Source of the DNA: Pedobacter sp. Leaf250
GTDB lineage: Bacteria; Bacteroidota; Bacteroidia; Sphingobacteriales; Sphingobacteriaceae
Length of the DNA: 55,197 nucleotides
Direction: 5' to 3'
Assembly: GCF_920984735.1 (NCBI RefSeq)
Contig: NZ_CAKLBU010000028.1
Location: 1-55,197, forward strand
The position numbers and the translations under genes were made by a program. The notes below the pieces were generated by a model. It did no database searches and was not told where the DNA came from. It was given only the letters and a program-made list of their open reading frames with translations. Positions 7,970-16,885 of the stretch are shown one piece after another (the stretch's first letter is position 1; each line of letters opens with the position of its first letter).

Positions 7970-8299
7970 ATGGAAAATTGGAAAGATCTTCAGCGAGCAT
8001 TAATTGAATTTAGAAACGAACGGGACTGGGAACAGTTTCATAACCCTAAAGATCTGGCCCTTGCGCTGTCTATTGAAGCGGCAGAACTGAATGAATTATT
8101 TCTCTGGAAAAAAGCTGATGAGGCAGACAAGGAAAAAATAAAAGACGAATTAGCAGACGTTTTTGCCTATGCCATATTGCTTGCTGAAAAATATGACCTG
8201 GACATCAACCAGATTGTTGCAGGTAAGATAAAAAAGAACGCAGAAAAATATCCTATTGCTAAATCCAAAGGTTCGGCCAAGAAATACAACGAACTTTAA
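7970..8299 (+). CDS. MazG-like nucleotide pyrophosphohydrolase, 109 aa
   Basis: Single MazG-type all-alpha NTP pyrophosphohydrolase domain. Metal-binding acidic residues are in SIEAAELNELFLWK (EExxE-like pattern) and in DELADVFAYAILLAEK (E/D-xx-D). These enzymes hydrolyse (d)NTPs to monophosphates and pyrophosphate. The ATG at 7970 was chosen over a TTG at 7958 because family members begin close to the first helix. It is followed after 10 bp by the nuclease-helicase gene, so the two are almost certainly one operon; nucleotide clean-up or depletion linked to a DNA-acting partner is inferred. Confidence 0.85.
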   Translation: MENWKDLQRALIEFRNERDWEQFHNPKDLALALSIEAAELNELFLWKKADEADKEKIKDELADVFAYAILLAEKYDLDINQIVAGKIKKNAEKYPIAKSKGSAKKYNEL

Positions 8300-8309
8300 A
8301 CGCTCTTTT

Positions 8310-10169
8310 ATGATTGTATACCAGGCTACAAAAGCTGGCTTCAGTGACGATGTCCTCAATGATCAGATTGAAAACAAAATCCATACTTATTTCAAACAGA
8401 ATTTAAACCGCTCAACTGGAAATCCGGAAATACGCTCCTGGAAGAACTCCATGCATTATATGGACCGGGTGTTGAATGATCCGTCAATTCCGGATGATTG
8501 CGGAATATCCATTGAGTTCCAGATACCGCAGACCTCGAACAGAATTGATTTTATTTTAACAGGGAAAGGCGAGCAGGATAAAGAATATGCGGTAATAGTT
8601 GAGCTCAAGCAATGGTCCGAGGCTACTTTGTCTGATAAAGATGCAGTGGTCAACTCATTTGTAGGAGGTAAGGTGCGGGAATGTACCTACCCGTCTTATC
8701 AGGCTTGGTCATATGCAGCGTTACTGGAGAGTTTTAACGAAACGGTAGAGCAGGACGGAATTGAGTTAAGGCCGTGTGCATATTTGCACAATTATGTGGC
8801 GGATGATGTGATCTCCCATCGCAATTATAAAAAACACATAGAAAAAGCACCTATGTTTTTGAAAGGGGAGGCAGTTAAGCTCCGTGATTTCATTAAACAA
8901 TTTGTCAAATACGGGGATGACTGTAAAATCATGTACAGGATAGATCGGGGTAGGATAAGGCCGTCTAAAATGCTTTCCGATAGTATGGTAGGCATGTTAA
9001 ACGGTAATACCGAGTTCATCATGATCGATGACCAGAAGGTGATCTACGAAACTGCGCTTCAGGTATCTGCCAAAGCAAATATCAACCGGAAAGAAATATT
9101 GATCGTAAAGGGTGGTCCTGGTACCGGAAAGTCAGTCGTTGCCATAAATCTTCTTGTGGAATTGACCAACAGAGGTTTGCTTGCCAAATATGTGTCCAAA
9201 AACGCTGCACCAAGAGCAGTTTATGAAAGCAAGCTTACAGGCACCATCAAAAAAACGGTGATTTCCAATCTGTTTGGTGGTTCCGGTGCATTTATCAATA
9301 CAAAGAGTAAACAGTTCGATGTACTCGTTGTGGATGAGGCTCACCGCCTGAATGAAAAATCCGGTCTGTATGGTACCGATGGGCTAAACCAGGTTAAGGA
9401 AATCATTGATGCCGCCCAGTCTTCCGTTTTCTTTTTGGATGAGGATCAGCGGATACACCTGAAAGATATCGGTTCGGTAAATGAGATTAGGCACTGGGCA
9501 TCGTTGGTCGGTGCAAATGTTCAGGAGATGGAGCTGAGTTCACAGTTCCGTTGTTCAGGATCGGATGCATATATCGCCTGGCTGGACAATACGTTACAAG
9601 TGAGGGAAACAGCAAATGAAACTTTGGCAGCTACCAATTATGAGTTTAAGGTCTTTGATTCCCCTAATGAGTTAAGGACAGCAATTCAGGAGAAAAACGA
9701 GGTAAACAATAAAGCGAGGATGGTGGCCGGTTATTGCTGGGACTGGAAGAGTGATAAAAATCCGGCAGTAAATGATGTAGTTATCGCCGAACATAATTTT
9801 GGAATGAAATGGAACCTGAAGACAGATGGCAGTCTTTGGATCATCAAACCGGAATCGGTGAATGAGGTTGGCTGTATCCATACCTGTCAGGGCCTGGAAG
9901 TAGATTATATTGGTGTAATCATAGGAGAGGACTTAGTGGTAAGGGATGGTAAAGTAATTACCAATCCTTACAAACGGTCGAAAAATGACAGTTCTGTACG
10001 TGGCTATAAAAAGTTACTCAAACAAGACCCGATTGAGGGCGGAAAACTTTTGGACTTAATTATCAAGAATACCTACCGGACGCTGATGACCAGGGGTATG
10101 AAAGGATGTTATATCTATTGTGTTGATCCGGAGACAGCTGAATTTTTTAGGGCTAAAGTATCTCTTTAG
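8310..10169 (+). CDS. DUF2075 helicase with N-terminal PD-(D/E)XK nuclease domain, 619 aa
   Basis: Two-part protein. The N-terminal ~190 residues look like a restriction-endonuclease fold: acidic residue in RIDFILTG (~77), then VIVELKQW (~95-101), matching the D...(D/E)xK pattern. The rest is a P-loop NTPase of the DUF2075/Schlafen-helicase kind: Walker A GGPGTGKS (~268), Walker B VVDEAH (~340), an arginine motif SSQFRCSGSDAY and the C-terminal IHTCQGLEVDYIGVIIG and YRTLMTRGMKGCYIYC. The start at 8310 is preferred because an upstream reading from 8256 overlaps the MazG gene. DUF2075 proteins are frequent in defence islands. Cleavage of foreign DNA is inferred. Confidence 0.82.
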   Translation: MIVYQATKAGFSDDVLNDQIENKIHTYFKQNLNRSTGNPEIRSWKNSMHYMDRVLNDPSIPDDCGISIEFQIPQTSNRIDFILTGKGEQDKEYAVIVELKQWSEATLSDKDAVVNSFVGGKVRECTYPSYQAWSYAALLESFNETVEQDGIELRPCAYLHNYVADDVISHRNYKKHIEKAPMFLKGEAVKLRDFIKQFVKYGDDCKIMYRIDRGRIRPSKMLSDSMVGMLNGNTEFIMIDDQKVIYETALQVSAKANINRKEILIVKGGPGTGKSVVAINLLVELTNRGLLAKYVSKNAAPRAVYESKLTGTIKKTVISNLFGGSGAFINTKSKQFDVLVVDEAHRLNEKSGLYGTDGLNQVKEIIDAAQSSVFFLDEDQRIHLKDIGSVNEIRHWASLVGANVQEMELSSQFRCSGSDAYIAWLDNTLQVRETANETLAATNYEFKVFDSPNELRTAIQEKNEVNNKARMVAGYCWDWKSDKNPAVNDVVIAEHNFGMKWNLKTDGSLWIIKPESVNEVGCIHTCQGLEVDYIGVIIGEDLVVRDGKVITNPYKRSKNDSSVRGYKKLLKQDPIEGGKLLDLIIKNTYRTLMTRGMKGCYIYCVDPETAEFFRAKVSL

Positions 10170-10185
10170 GGATGGGCGGTTTGAC

Positions 10186-10266
10186 GCTGTTTTTTTCGCT
10201 TTTGCGGGCTAAAAGCTACGTACGAAAAGTGCTTTTTTTTTTGCTTTTATCCCTGAGTGAATGTTG
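10186..10266 (+). repeat. decayed copy of the dispersed repeat (right module)
   Basis: Contains GAAAAGTGCTTTTTTTTTGC TTTTATCCcTGAgtGAATGTTGTtT, aligning with the core of the copies at 2653-3020 and 12107-12215 but with weaker flanks. It lies just after the DUF2075 gene. A fragment resembling the left module (cCTGCGTCCTGCGCTGG) follows at about 10450-10470. Confidence 0.4.
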
Positions 10267-10492
10267 TTTAGCCATGCAGTGACATGTCATCCTCGAATGG
10301 AATAAGAAAGGCCCTTATATATTTTTCTTTAATGTTTTTTGATCAATTTCGAAGACCGATCTTTTAAATAGGAGCCTTAGTTTGTGCGATTTGTTTGACC
10401 ACATATTCGTCATTTGCAAATGATATCAAAAGATAAAGGCAAAAAAAAGGCCTGCGTCCTGCGCTGGCCCTATACCGATTTTTGAATCAAAT

Positions 10493-10666
10493 TTAGATAA
10501 ACCCGTGCCGGTCGTTCATCCGGTCATCATACTCAAGCTCTGCGTCAGTGTAGATTTGGGTTCTGTCAGCATGCTGAACCAGTGATTCTCCAAATTCCAG
10601 ATCTTCTGGAAGGATGTAGCCTTTTTCCTGTGTGGCCCTCACGATGATGAAACTTAGTGTTTTCAT
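10493..10666 (-). CDS. hypothetical small acidic protein, 57 aa
   Basis: Starts at MKTLSFIIVRATQEKGYILP (ATG at 10666; an upstream in-frame start at 10711 would add 15 residues). It ends in an acidic tail (DAELEYDDRMNDRHGF). I do not recognise the family. Small proteins with this size are often found beside plasmid or ICE genes in Bacteroidota, but no such link is proven here. The reading looks protein-like rather than random. Confidence 0.45.
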   Translation of the reverse strand: MKTLSFIIVRATQEKGYILPEDLEFGESLVQHADRTQIYTDAELEYDDRMNDRHGFI

Positions 10667-10770
10667 TTTTTTTGGTTTTAATTTATCGATCTTGCCAGCA
10701 CTTTGCTGCAATGCAAGTTAAGCAAAAAATACAAATACTACAAATCCATGAAGGCTTAGGGGGCCGGGTC

Positions 10771-11736
10771 TTAACCGTAAAGTTGTTCCATCAGGTCCTC
10801 TGAGCAGTATTCAAACACTTCGGCAAAATCGCCGACCAGGTCATTGTGCCAGATAATTTCAATTTTTGGGAATTCGCAATCCTTCTCCTCATCAGCAGTC
10901 CTTTTTGCCAGGATCAGTACAGCATTCTGCGCGTTATCAAAATTAAGGTCATTGCGGCTGCCTAGGAATTCACTCAGTGCATCACCAAATCGCCTCATGC
11001 GTTGCTTTGGGCTGATCTCCAGCCCCGGGGTCATGCCTTGCTCTAATTCGATTGCATAGTTGACCTGCTCCTGCACCTCGCCTAGTGTAAAGCTCCAATC
11101 CTGCAGGTCATCAATTTCTTCCAGGTGCTCCAAGGGTTCGTTGAGGCAAAAAAGTATGTCTTTAACCTCATCGTATGATTGGTTACTATCGAAATAATCA
11201 TAAATCCTAACAGTCACTGCAAACCCATCACAGGTTTTGCATCTAGGAAGTGCTTTGGGCTTAAGGATTTGCAGTTTTCGTGTACTGATGCGTTGGAATT
11301 CGTTATCATAAGCCTTAGCTATTTTTCCATCACGGATGATCACGATATTTTCAATATGGGTTCTGGCGGAATAAGTCCAATTATAAGATCCTGTAATCAC
11401 AGTCTGGCTATCGATGATACAGAATTTACTGTGCAGGTAAAATTCAAGATGCGCATCAATCAGGACGATGTTAGCCCCAGTCTCCCTGAGTCGGTCTAGT
11501 TCGAGTTTGAACAGGCCATAGGGCTTGTGGCTGGTTGGAACCATGATGTTATTTTTATTGCTGGCATGGTCTAAGAGCACAAGGTCAATATCAACGGCTT
11601 TATTACTCATTTCAATCAGCTTTTCAAACAGGTCCGGGTCGGTAAACCAGGCCATTACAATTTTGATCGATTTTTTTGCGGCGGAAAGTTCGCTTAGTGT
11701 AGCGGTAAGGATATTTTCGAAAACGGGAATGATCAT
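10771..11736 (-). CDS. phospholipase D-like nuclease (single HKD motif), 321 aa
   Basis: The N-terminal ~155 residues form one PLD domain. The HKD motif is HSKFCIIDSQTVITGSYNWT (~residues 103-122), as in Nuc endonuclease and mitochondrial PLD/Zucchini, which dimerise to complete the active site. The strand KSIKIVMAWFTDPDLFEKL before it is typical. After it there is a CKTCDG pair and an acidic C-terminal region with no assigned fold. The start at 11736 is an ATG; a TTG lies four codons upstream. It is a single gene facing a hypothetical small ORF. Likely a nuclease in this defence-rich neighbourhood, but substrate is unknown. Confidence 0.75.
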   Translation of the reverse strand: MIIPVFENILTATLSELSAAKKSIKIVMAWFTDPDLFEKLIEMSNKAVDIDLVLLDHASNKNNIMVPTSHKPYGLFKLELDRLRETGANIVLIDAHLEFYLHSKFCIIDSQTVITGSYNWTYSARTHIENIVIIRDGKIAKAYDNEFQRISTRKLQILKPKALPRCKTCDGFAVTVRIYDYFDSNQSYDEVKDILFCLNEPLEHLEEIDDLQDWSFTLGEVQEQVNYAIELEQGMTPGLEISPKQRMRRFGDALSEFLGSRNDLNFDNAQNAVLILAKRTADEEKDCEFPKIEIIWHNDLVGDFAEVFEYCSEDLMEQLYG

Positions 11737-11970
11737 TTTGAGCGTCAATTAATATTTTGTTTATTGCAAATATACCCTGAGACTAGCCATTTTTCAAGGC
11801 ATATTTTGAATGGAACCAAAAGGTGTGACGTTTGGCTAATGTTTCTTACCCTGCTCACTTACTGTTAAAAGCTGAGTCATTTTTTGCATTTACCAGATAG
11901 CCGATGTTGTGTGGCACCGCTGGACTGTGCAGCAAGTCGTTGGGGTAGCTATATACTTGTTTTCTATTTT

Positions 11971-12215
11971 TTTGGCGTGCGCCTAAAAGACCAGCGTCTG
12001 CTTCTGTATCACACTTCAGGAGGATGCGGCTGCAACCGCTCACGCGGTATTGATGAAAGCCAGGGCAAAATTTTGTAATCTTTCTGTATGTCGGATAGTT
12101 GTCAAGTGATTTCCCACCACACGCTTGCGGCCTATCAGCTCCGCCCGAAAGGTGCTTTTTTGCTTCTAACCGTGATGGAATGTTGTGGTTGGAGGCGGGA
12201 CTGTGCTACAAGTGG
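11971..12215 (+). repeat. longest copy of the dispersed non-coding repeat
   Basis: Contains both modules in order: GGCGTGCGCCTAAAAGACCA ... GGATGCGGCTGCAACCGCTC ACGCGG (11971-12040), then TTCCCACCACACGCTTGCGG CCTATCAGCTCCGCCCGAAA through ACAAGTGG (12107-12215). It corresponds to 4262-4350 plus 2653-2759. Gap sequence 11737-11970 and 12216-12350 shows nothing else I can name. Confidence 0.6.
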
Positions 12216-12350
12216 CGCGGATAGTGCCTTTTGTTATTTCCTTCATCAGATCAGGCGCTGTACCATCAGCGTATTATCCCTATTTTCATAGGTATTTGAA
12301 CTACGGAGCATCCTAACAATAAGCTTTCACGCGGACGTTTTTGCAGCTAA

Positions 12351-12677
12351 ATCGGATTCATAAATAAAAAAGACAAAAAAGATACAATTGCAAACAATGT
12401 GCAGCATTTCGAGGAAATGTTAAACTCCATATGGAGGGTAATACGTCCAGGTGGCTATCTGTTCTGCCGTTTGGCATCGGATATCGGTATTGAAAACCTG
12501 GTGCGTTCAATTGGCAATGGAAGGTATATTCTGCCAGATGAATCTGAACGCTTTTTGGTCAATCAGGAAATGCTGCTGAGGTTTACGTCAAAACTTGGAG
12601 CCACATTGCATGAGCCGATCAAAACAACCAATGTGCAGAACCTGCGGTCAATGACCACATGGTGCCTGAGAAAGTAA
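12351..12677 (+). pseudogene. C-terminal remnant of a class I SAM methyltransferase
   Basis: The frame is open from 12351 with no start codon and reads into a typical methyltransferase second half: FEEMLNSIWRVIRPGGYLFC, which is the post-motif 'LRPGG' strand, then LVNQEMLLRFTSKLGATLHE and a TTWCLRK end. The SAM-binding first half (motif I GxGxG) is missing. The upstream DNA has no homologous continuation; it is occupied by the dispersed repeat. The gene was therefore truncated at its 5' side. TehB-like is a possible subgroup, not certain. Confidence 0.6.
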
Positions 12678-12693
12678 AAAATATCTAAATAAA

Positions 12694-12724
12694 ACGGGGG
12701 AACAGTTTTCACCGTTACCCCCGT
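12694..12724 (+). terminator. GC-rich hairpin after the methyltransferase remnant
   Basis: ACGGGGG (12694-12700) pairs with CCCCCGT (12718-12724). There is no U-tract after it, so termination would be weak. Its right edge coincides with the start of the 19-bp direct repeat, which suggests the hairpin belongs to an element boundary. Confidence 0.35.
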
Positions 12725-12742
12725 ATCTAAATTAACGCTCTC
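12724..12742 (+). repeat. 19-bp direct repeat, left copy
   Basis: TATCTAAATTAACGCTCTC is identical to 19977-19995, with different flanks on both sides. The two copies bracket 7.2 kb containing a tyrosine recombinase gene near the right copy, as expected for attL/attR of an integrated element. A plus-strand open stretch just after it (about 12755-12860) reads like a membrane-protein fragment but has no clear start. Confidence 0.5.
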
Positions 12743-12871
12743 AGAACAAATGTAATAAAACCGTCTATATTTGCCGCACTTGCGGTCGGAATTTTCTCGG
12801 TCATCTTGTTCATGGCTTTTGACCTGTTCAATATGTTATTTTACCTGATCCAGTTCAAAATATTAGATAGC

Positions 12872-14611
12872 TTATACCTCTGTTTTTTTTACAGGCTTTA
12901 GTTTGTGATATCGAGTGAAATGATGAGCTTCTAAGTCATACCGATTTTCTTTATCATCAAAGTTCTGTTCATTTTTAAAACCAAATCCAACCCTATACAG
13001 GAGATCAAAACATTTGTTCATATCAGGGCTTGAAAAAAATGGAGCTTTCTTAGCGCAGTCTTTTACGAATTTGTCCCGGTCGAAAAGGAAATATGCACAA
13101 AGCTCGAGTTCATCATAGCAGTAGAGCCGCCCATGGAGTTTTTCCCTCGCTAAAAGAAACCTTCCAAATTCTGCTACGTAATCATCCTTCCGCTTCAGGG
13201 TAATCAAGAAGCTTTCAAGATCATCAATTGATACTGACCAGGGGTAATTACGGTCATCGTCGATGTTTAACAGATGACCAAGGTTGCACTGAATCTGCCC
13301 AAATCTTTCCTGGGTTACTACAATCGTAAAAATCTCATCAAAATCTTCTGGTTGTATGGTCTCAGTGGCCTTTTTATTTTTTCCACATATGTCAAAGGGC
13401 TTGTCATCCAAAAGCACATCTTCAACTTCGATAGCCTGCGAGAAACCTTTGCCGATTATTTTCTTGAAATCACTTTTGATGCGCTGGTAAGCACGTTCAG
13501 TATCCCGTAGAGGCTCATGATATTTGTGAGCCTTGCATTCTATAACAAATACCTGTCTGTTGCATAATATCAATCGGTCTTTTTCATTACCATTGCAATA
13601 ATAGCTGGTGTAGACTTTAGCTTCACTGCCAAAAAAATCCTGGAAAACCTCACGCGTTTTTTCCTCCAAAAACTCGTCCCGCCGTTCAGATATCTTTCTG
13701 CCGGGCGCTTCCGGAACATTGCAAATCCGATAAAGAAAGTTGTATATCGCATTGATCAACTGCTTGGAATAGAGCATCACAATATGATCCCCGTCCATCA
13801 GCAAAATAGGCCGGTCGAGATATGGGCAATCATCCGTATAATAGAGATAATCGGCGTCTTCCTTGCCGAGCAGTGTAAAATGTGCAAGCAATTGTTCCGC
13901 CTTTTCTTTATCGATTTCACTGTATATATCGGAAAATGGAATCCCCATCTTGTAAATCCTGTTTTCTCCCAAATCCAGCAGATGGAGTTTTTCATCGATC
14001 GATAACTGTTTTGCTGGTCTTCCCCGGTTCAGAGCCGCAATAGTCGGATTGCCATCGAAATCATTGTTTGCATATAATTCCATGTATTTTTTCTCCAAAC
14101 GGGTCAATAGCTGAAAGAAGTCGATGAAATCCTGGATCTTGAATCCGGTTTCCTGAAAGATAAAAGGTTCTAGATGCCTGAACGTTCTGGTTATGCGTTC
14201 GATATCCTGTTCAAAGAAAGAAAGGGGAGCGTTAAGATAATAATTTAAAAAGGTGCTCTTGGTGACAATGATTTTATCTACGTCTTCTTTGCTTAATTTG
14301 CTCTGTGCGTTAGTTGGTGCGTAGCCATATTCCCGCTCAATCTCATTCAATAGTTTGATGATCCGGCGCTCATCTGTACCGATTGCAGAATATCTTTTTG
14401 TCCCTCTTTGGGGAGTAGCATGATATAGGCTCACCAGATACATCAGTTGACGGATAGGAGAACGTAATTTTATTACTCCGGTACCCTGTCTATGGTGGGC
14501 GGTGGAAAGATGCGCCATATGGGCAATAAAGCTCCTGTAGCTAAATTGGCTTATAATGGATTTCAGTTCTTTGGCAATCCTTGTTGCCTTGTCTTCGGTT
14601 TCGAGCGTCAT
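12872..14611 (-). CDS. putative PD-(D/E)XK-type nuclease, 579 aa
   Basis: Residues ~325-370 look like a restriction-endonuclease core: EKTREVFQDFFG, then the strand pair EKDRLILCNRQVFVIECKAH, with acidic residue near 345 and ECK near 358-360, the D...ExK arrangement. The preceding ~300 residues are helical with no recognised domain, and the tail is rich in aromatic residues. There is no helicase or methylase partner next to it. It is alone in the left part of the segment bounded by the 19-bp repeats. Nuclease activity is inferred from the motif. Reading frame is intact and the start ATG is at 14611. Confidence 0.55.
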   Translation of the reverse strand: MTLETEDKATRIAKELKSIISQFSYRSFIAHMAHLSTAHHRQGTGVIKLRSPIRQLMYLVSLYHATPQRGTKRYSAIGTDERRIIKLLNEIEREYGYAPTNAQSKLSKEDVDKIIVTKSTFLNYYLNAPLSFFEQDIERITRTFRHLEPFIFQETGFKIQDFIDFFQLLTRLEKKYMELYANNDFDGNPTIAALNRGRPAKQLSIDEKLHLLDLGENRIYKMGIPFSDIYSEIDKEKAEQLLAHFTLLGKEDADYLYYTDDCPYLDRPILLMDGDHIVMLYSKQLINAIYNFLYRICNVPEAPGRKISERRDEFLEEKTREVFQDFFGSEAKVYTSYYCNGNEKDRLILCNRQVFVIECKAHKYHEPLRDTERAYQRIKSDFKKIIGKGFSQAIEVEDVLLDDKPFDICGKNKKATETIQPEDFDEIFTIVVTQERFGQIQCNLGHLLNIDDDRNYPWSVSIDDLESFLITLKRKDDYVAEFGRFLLAREKLHGRLYCYDELELCAYFLFDRDKFVKDCAKKAPFFSSPDMNKCFDLLYRVGFGFKNEQNFDDKENRYDLEAHHFTRYHKLKPVKKTEV

Positions 14612-15146
14612 GCGGTAAATTTATCAATTACATTGCTCACTCTATCTATATCGATACCATAAAATAAAAAACTGATCCTCGATGATTTTGCCGTTGCCTT
14701 CTGCCCGGGCTCATATCTTTGATTTCATAAAAGAGGAGGCAAATCGAGGCTGGGCAGGACACGTAGTTTAACGATGTTGACGAGATAGGCAGATCCTCTT
14801 TTTTTTTCTTAAAGTCTGAACAGTACCTAAATAACAGGGTTCCGTACCTGATTATGTATTGAATGAGCAAAGACCGGAGGGAAAGCATGAAGCCGGATTG
14901 CTATTCGCATGTTTCCTAATAGTCTATGTACAGTGAAAGGCATCTGATCACTAAGGGAATTTATCTTTGTATTTAGCACTTCATTCTAGGGCGTCAGGCC
15001 TTACTATAATGTGATAATTGCTGCATATAACTTCACCAGTAAAAGTGAATGAAACAAAACGGTATTGATTGTCGCGCCTTTAGTGCGACAATCTGTAATT
15101 TGCTACTGCATTTGTCGCAGTTTATTTTAATTCACTATATTTTTTT
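14612..15146. other. gene-free gap with a GTCGC hairpin
   Basis: No gene that I can support. The only structure is a perfect inverted repeat GATTGTCGC (15067-15075), 9-base loop, GCGACAATC (15085-15093), with another TTGTCGC at 15112-15118. It lies 54 bp past the stop of the NmrA gene and could serve as its transcript end, though no clean U-tract follows. Confidence 0.4.
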
Positions 15147-16055
15147 TTAAAGTTGCGCTTTATGATGCTCTAGGAAGGTTTTGAGTGATTCAGGCTGAAT
15201 GCCAAATTCTGCAAATTCCTGCGGGTCTACTTTATAACCTTCTACATTTTGCCAGAGATAGGAATCGATGCCATATTTAAACAACCCACTGTTAGCAGCT
15301 TCTTCCTCAGTTTGGCTGATGGCTTCAAATCGTTTGCCAACAACCGAAGACAGTACATCAGCAACTTGTGTCATAGTAAGGTTATCACCGGTTATGGCAA
15401 ACTCTTTTTTATTAAATTTCTCGGGCTGCGCAAAAGTTTCAGCTGCGAAACGCCCAATATCATTAGGAGATACCCAATCTATTTTTGTGTCCGGTGCGAT
15501 TGGAGTGAGTATTTTACCCTCTCTAAGAGTAGGAAACGTCACTTCATCCATAGGTGGAAGTACGTTCACCATAATAAAAGGCGGTTTGATGACTGTCCAG
15601 TACGTAAATCCTGCGGTTTTAACAGCATCAATTGCTGCGGCTTTTTCTTCCCAGTATAGCGGCTCCCATCTGCCTTCTTCCCAGCCGGCAAAGTTTTCGT
15701 GTTCTCCGGCACGCGCAACCGAAGTATGTACGATCTGCTCTATCCCTGCCGCCTTTGCTGCTGCAATTAGATTATTGGCATGCAGGGTTTCTTGACCTTT
15801 ATTGCCTGGGTGTGTTCCCATTTGTACAGAAAATACTCCTGTGGCGCCTTTGGCCGCCTGAGTTAGAGTTTTCAGGTCGTCGAAAGTAGCTTCGGCTATT
15901 TCTACATTCTTTGCTGCCAATGCCTTTGCCGCTTCACTATTTTTATCCCTTACTATTGCCCTGACAGCAATGTGTTTAGCTAATAATGCCTCTATAACTG
16001 CACCACCCTGTGTTCCGGTGGCACCGGCTATTAGTATCAATGGTTTATTGTTCAT
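15147..16055 (-). CDS. NmrA-family NAD(P)-binding protein, 302 aa
   Basis: Atypical short-chain dehydrogenase fold. The N-terminal dinucleotide-binding motif is GATGTQGGAVIEALL (residues ~10-24) and is followed by IAVRAIVRD, typical of NmrA/HSCARG proteins that sense or use NAD(P)H. Further family signs are VFSVQMGT, HTSVARAGEHENFAG and the C-terminal DIGRFAAETFAQPEKF. It is divergent from an HxlR regulator, a common arrangement where the regulator controls a redox-responsive oxidoreductase. Length is normal and the gene intact. Substrate unknown; quinone or aldehyde stress is a usual guess. Confidence 0.88.
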   Translation of the reverse strand: MNNKPLILIAGATGTQGGAVIEALLAKHIAVRAIVRDKNSEAAKALAAKNVEIAEATFDDLKTLTQAAKGATGVFSVQMGTHPGNKGQETLHANNLIAAAKAAGIEQIVHTSVARAGEHENFAGWEEGRWEPLYWEEKAAAIDAVKTAGFTYWTVIKPPFIMVNVLPPMDEVTFPTLREGKILTPIAPDTKIDWVSPNDIGRFAAETFAQPEKFNKKEFAITGDNLTMTQVADVLSSVVGKRFEAISQTEEEAANSGLFKYGIDSYLWQNVEGYKVDPQEFAEFGIQPESLKTFLEHHKAQL

Positions 16056-16078
16056 ATCTGTTCGTTCATTTTTTTTTT

Positions 16079-16088
16079 GTAAATTTAC
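16079..16088. promoter_or_regulatory. palindrome in the NmrA/HxlR divergent promoter
   Basis: GTAAATTTAC is a perfect 10-bp palindrome in the 72-bp gap between the two divergent genes. HxlR proteins bind as dimers to short palindromes in such gaps, so this is a plausible operator. Not tested by comparison. Confidence 0.4.
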
Positions 16089-16127
16089 GGAGCCGTTGGT
16101 TTATAAAACATACCAGTTACCTAAAGG

Positions 16128-16478
16128 ATGCCAGATATACAAGAGGGTAAAGCAGCCATTGACCAGCAGATACGACATTTGCAGGATACGCTGTATGTAA
16201 TAAACGGGAAGTGGAAACTGCCTATACTGGTTGCTGTCCACCAGGGGAATACCCGCTTTCGAGATATACAACGGAGTACTGGCGGTATTACCACCAAAGC
16301 ATTATCTAAAGAGCTTAAAGAACTGGAACAAAATAAGCTTGTACTACGCAAAGTATACGACACCTCTCCACCCCGTGTGGAGTGCACGACTACTAGCTAT
16401 TGCGATACGCTAAGCAATATGATTGCTGAAATGATTGACTGGGGTAAAAACCATCGAAATAAGATAAAGGAGGATTAA
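16128..16478 (+). CDS. HxlR-family transcriptional regulator, 116 aa
   Basis: Winged-helix HxlR/DUF24 regulator. Conserved pattern: INGKWKLPILVAVHQGNTRF (~residues 25-44), RDIQRSTGGITTKALSKELK, LVLRKVYDTSPPRVE and a final DWGKNH. The N-terminal Cys used for electrophile sensing in many HxlR/YodB proteins is absent; Cys residues occur only near CTTTSYC. It probably controls the divergent NmrA gene and itself. Intact, with start ATG directly after AGG. Confidence 0.88.
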   Translation: MPDIQEGKAAIDQQIRHLQDTLYVINGKWKLPILVAVHQGNTRFRDIQRSTGGITTKALSKELKELEQNKLVLRKVYDTSPPRVECTTTSYCDTLSNMIAEMIDWGKNHRNKIKED

Positions 16479-16885
16479 TAATTGGGTTTCTAAATTTTTT
16501 GAAGCAAAAGATCTTCAAATTATATATCCTTAAATACACAGATTTTTAATATTAAAACCGCCACCGTCACAATTTGTAAGAAAAATTAGTGTATTATAAC
16601 ACTGGCGTGAAAATTTACGCTTCATCGGTCTTCCAAGATCATATTATGCTTTTTTTATATCTTCTTAAAAAAACCTAACTCATATAGAGAATCCAAAGCA
16701 TGATGACAAAACTTTCATTCCACAATCGCAGCACGATTATTGTCGGTTTTTTTTTCATGAAAAACATACACCTTCAGTCATCAGAAAACGAATCCTGATC
16801 ACTATTTACTAGCAACATTAATCATACCACTAATGTGTAATTTAGCTGTTTGCTGGCCTTTGTTCTACAGATTCTTATAGGTTAG
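16479..16885. other. 407-bp AT-rich gap
   Basis: I see no gene, RNA or convincing repeat. It separates the HxlR gene from the 3' end of the leftward channel pseudogene. Confidence 0.5.

Noticed and set aside
14646..14888. 80-codon minus-strand ORF
   Set aside because: No recognisable pattern, odd composition and no start context; probably chance.
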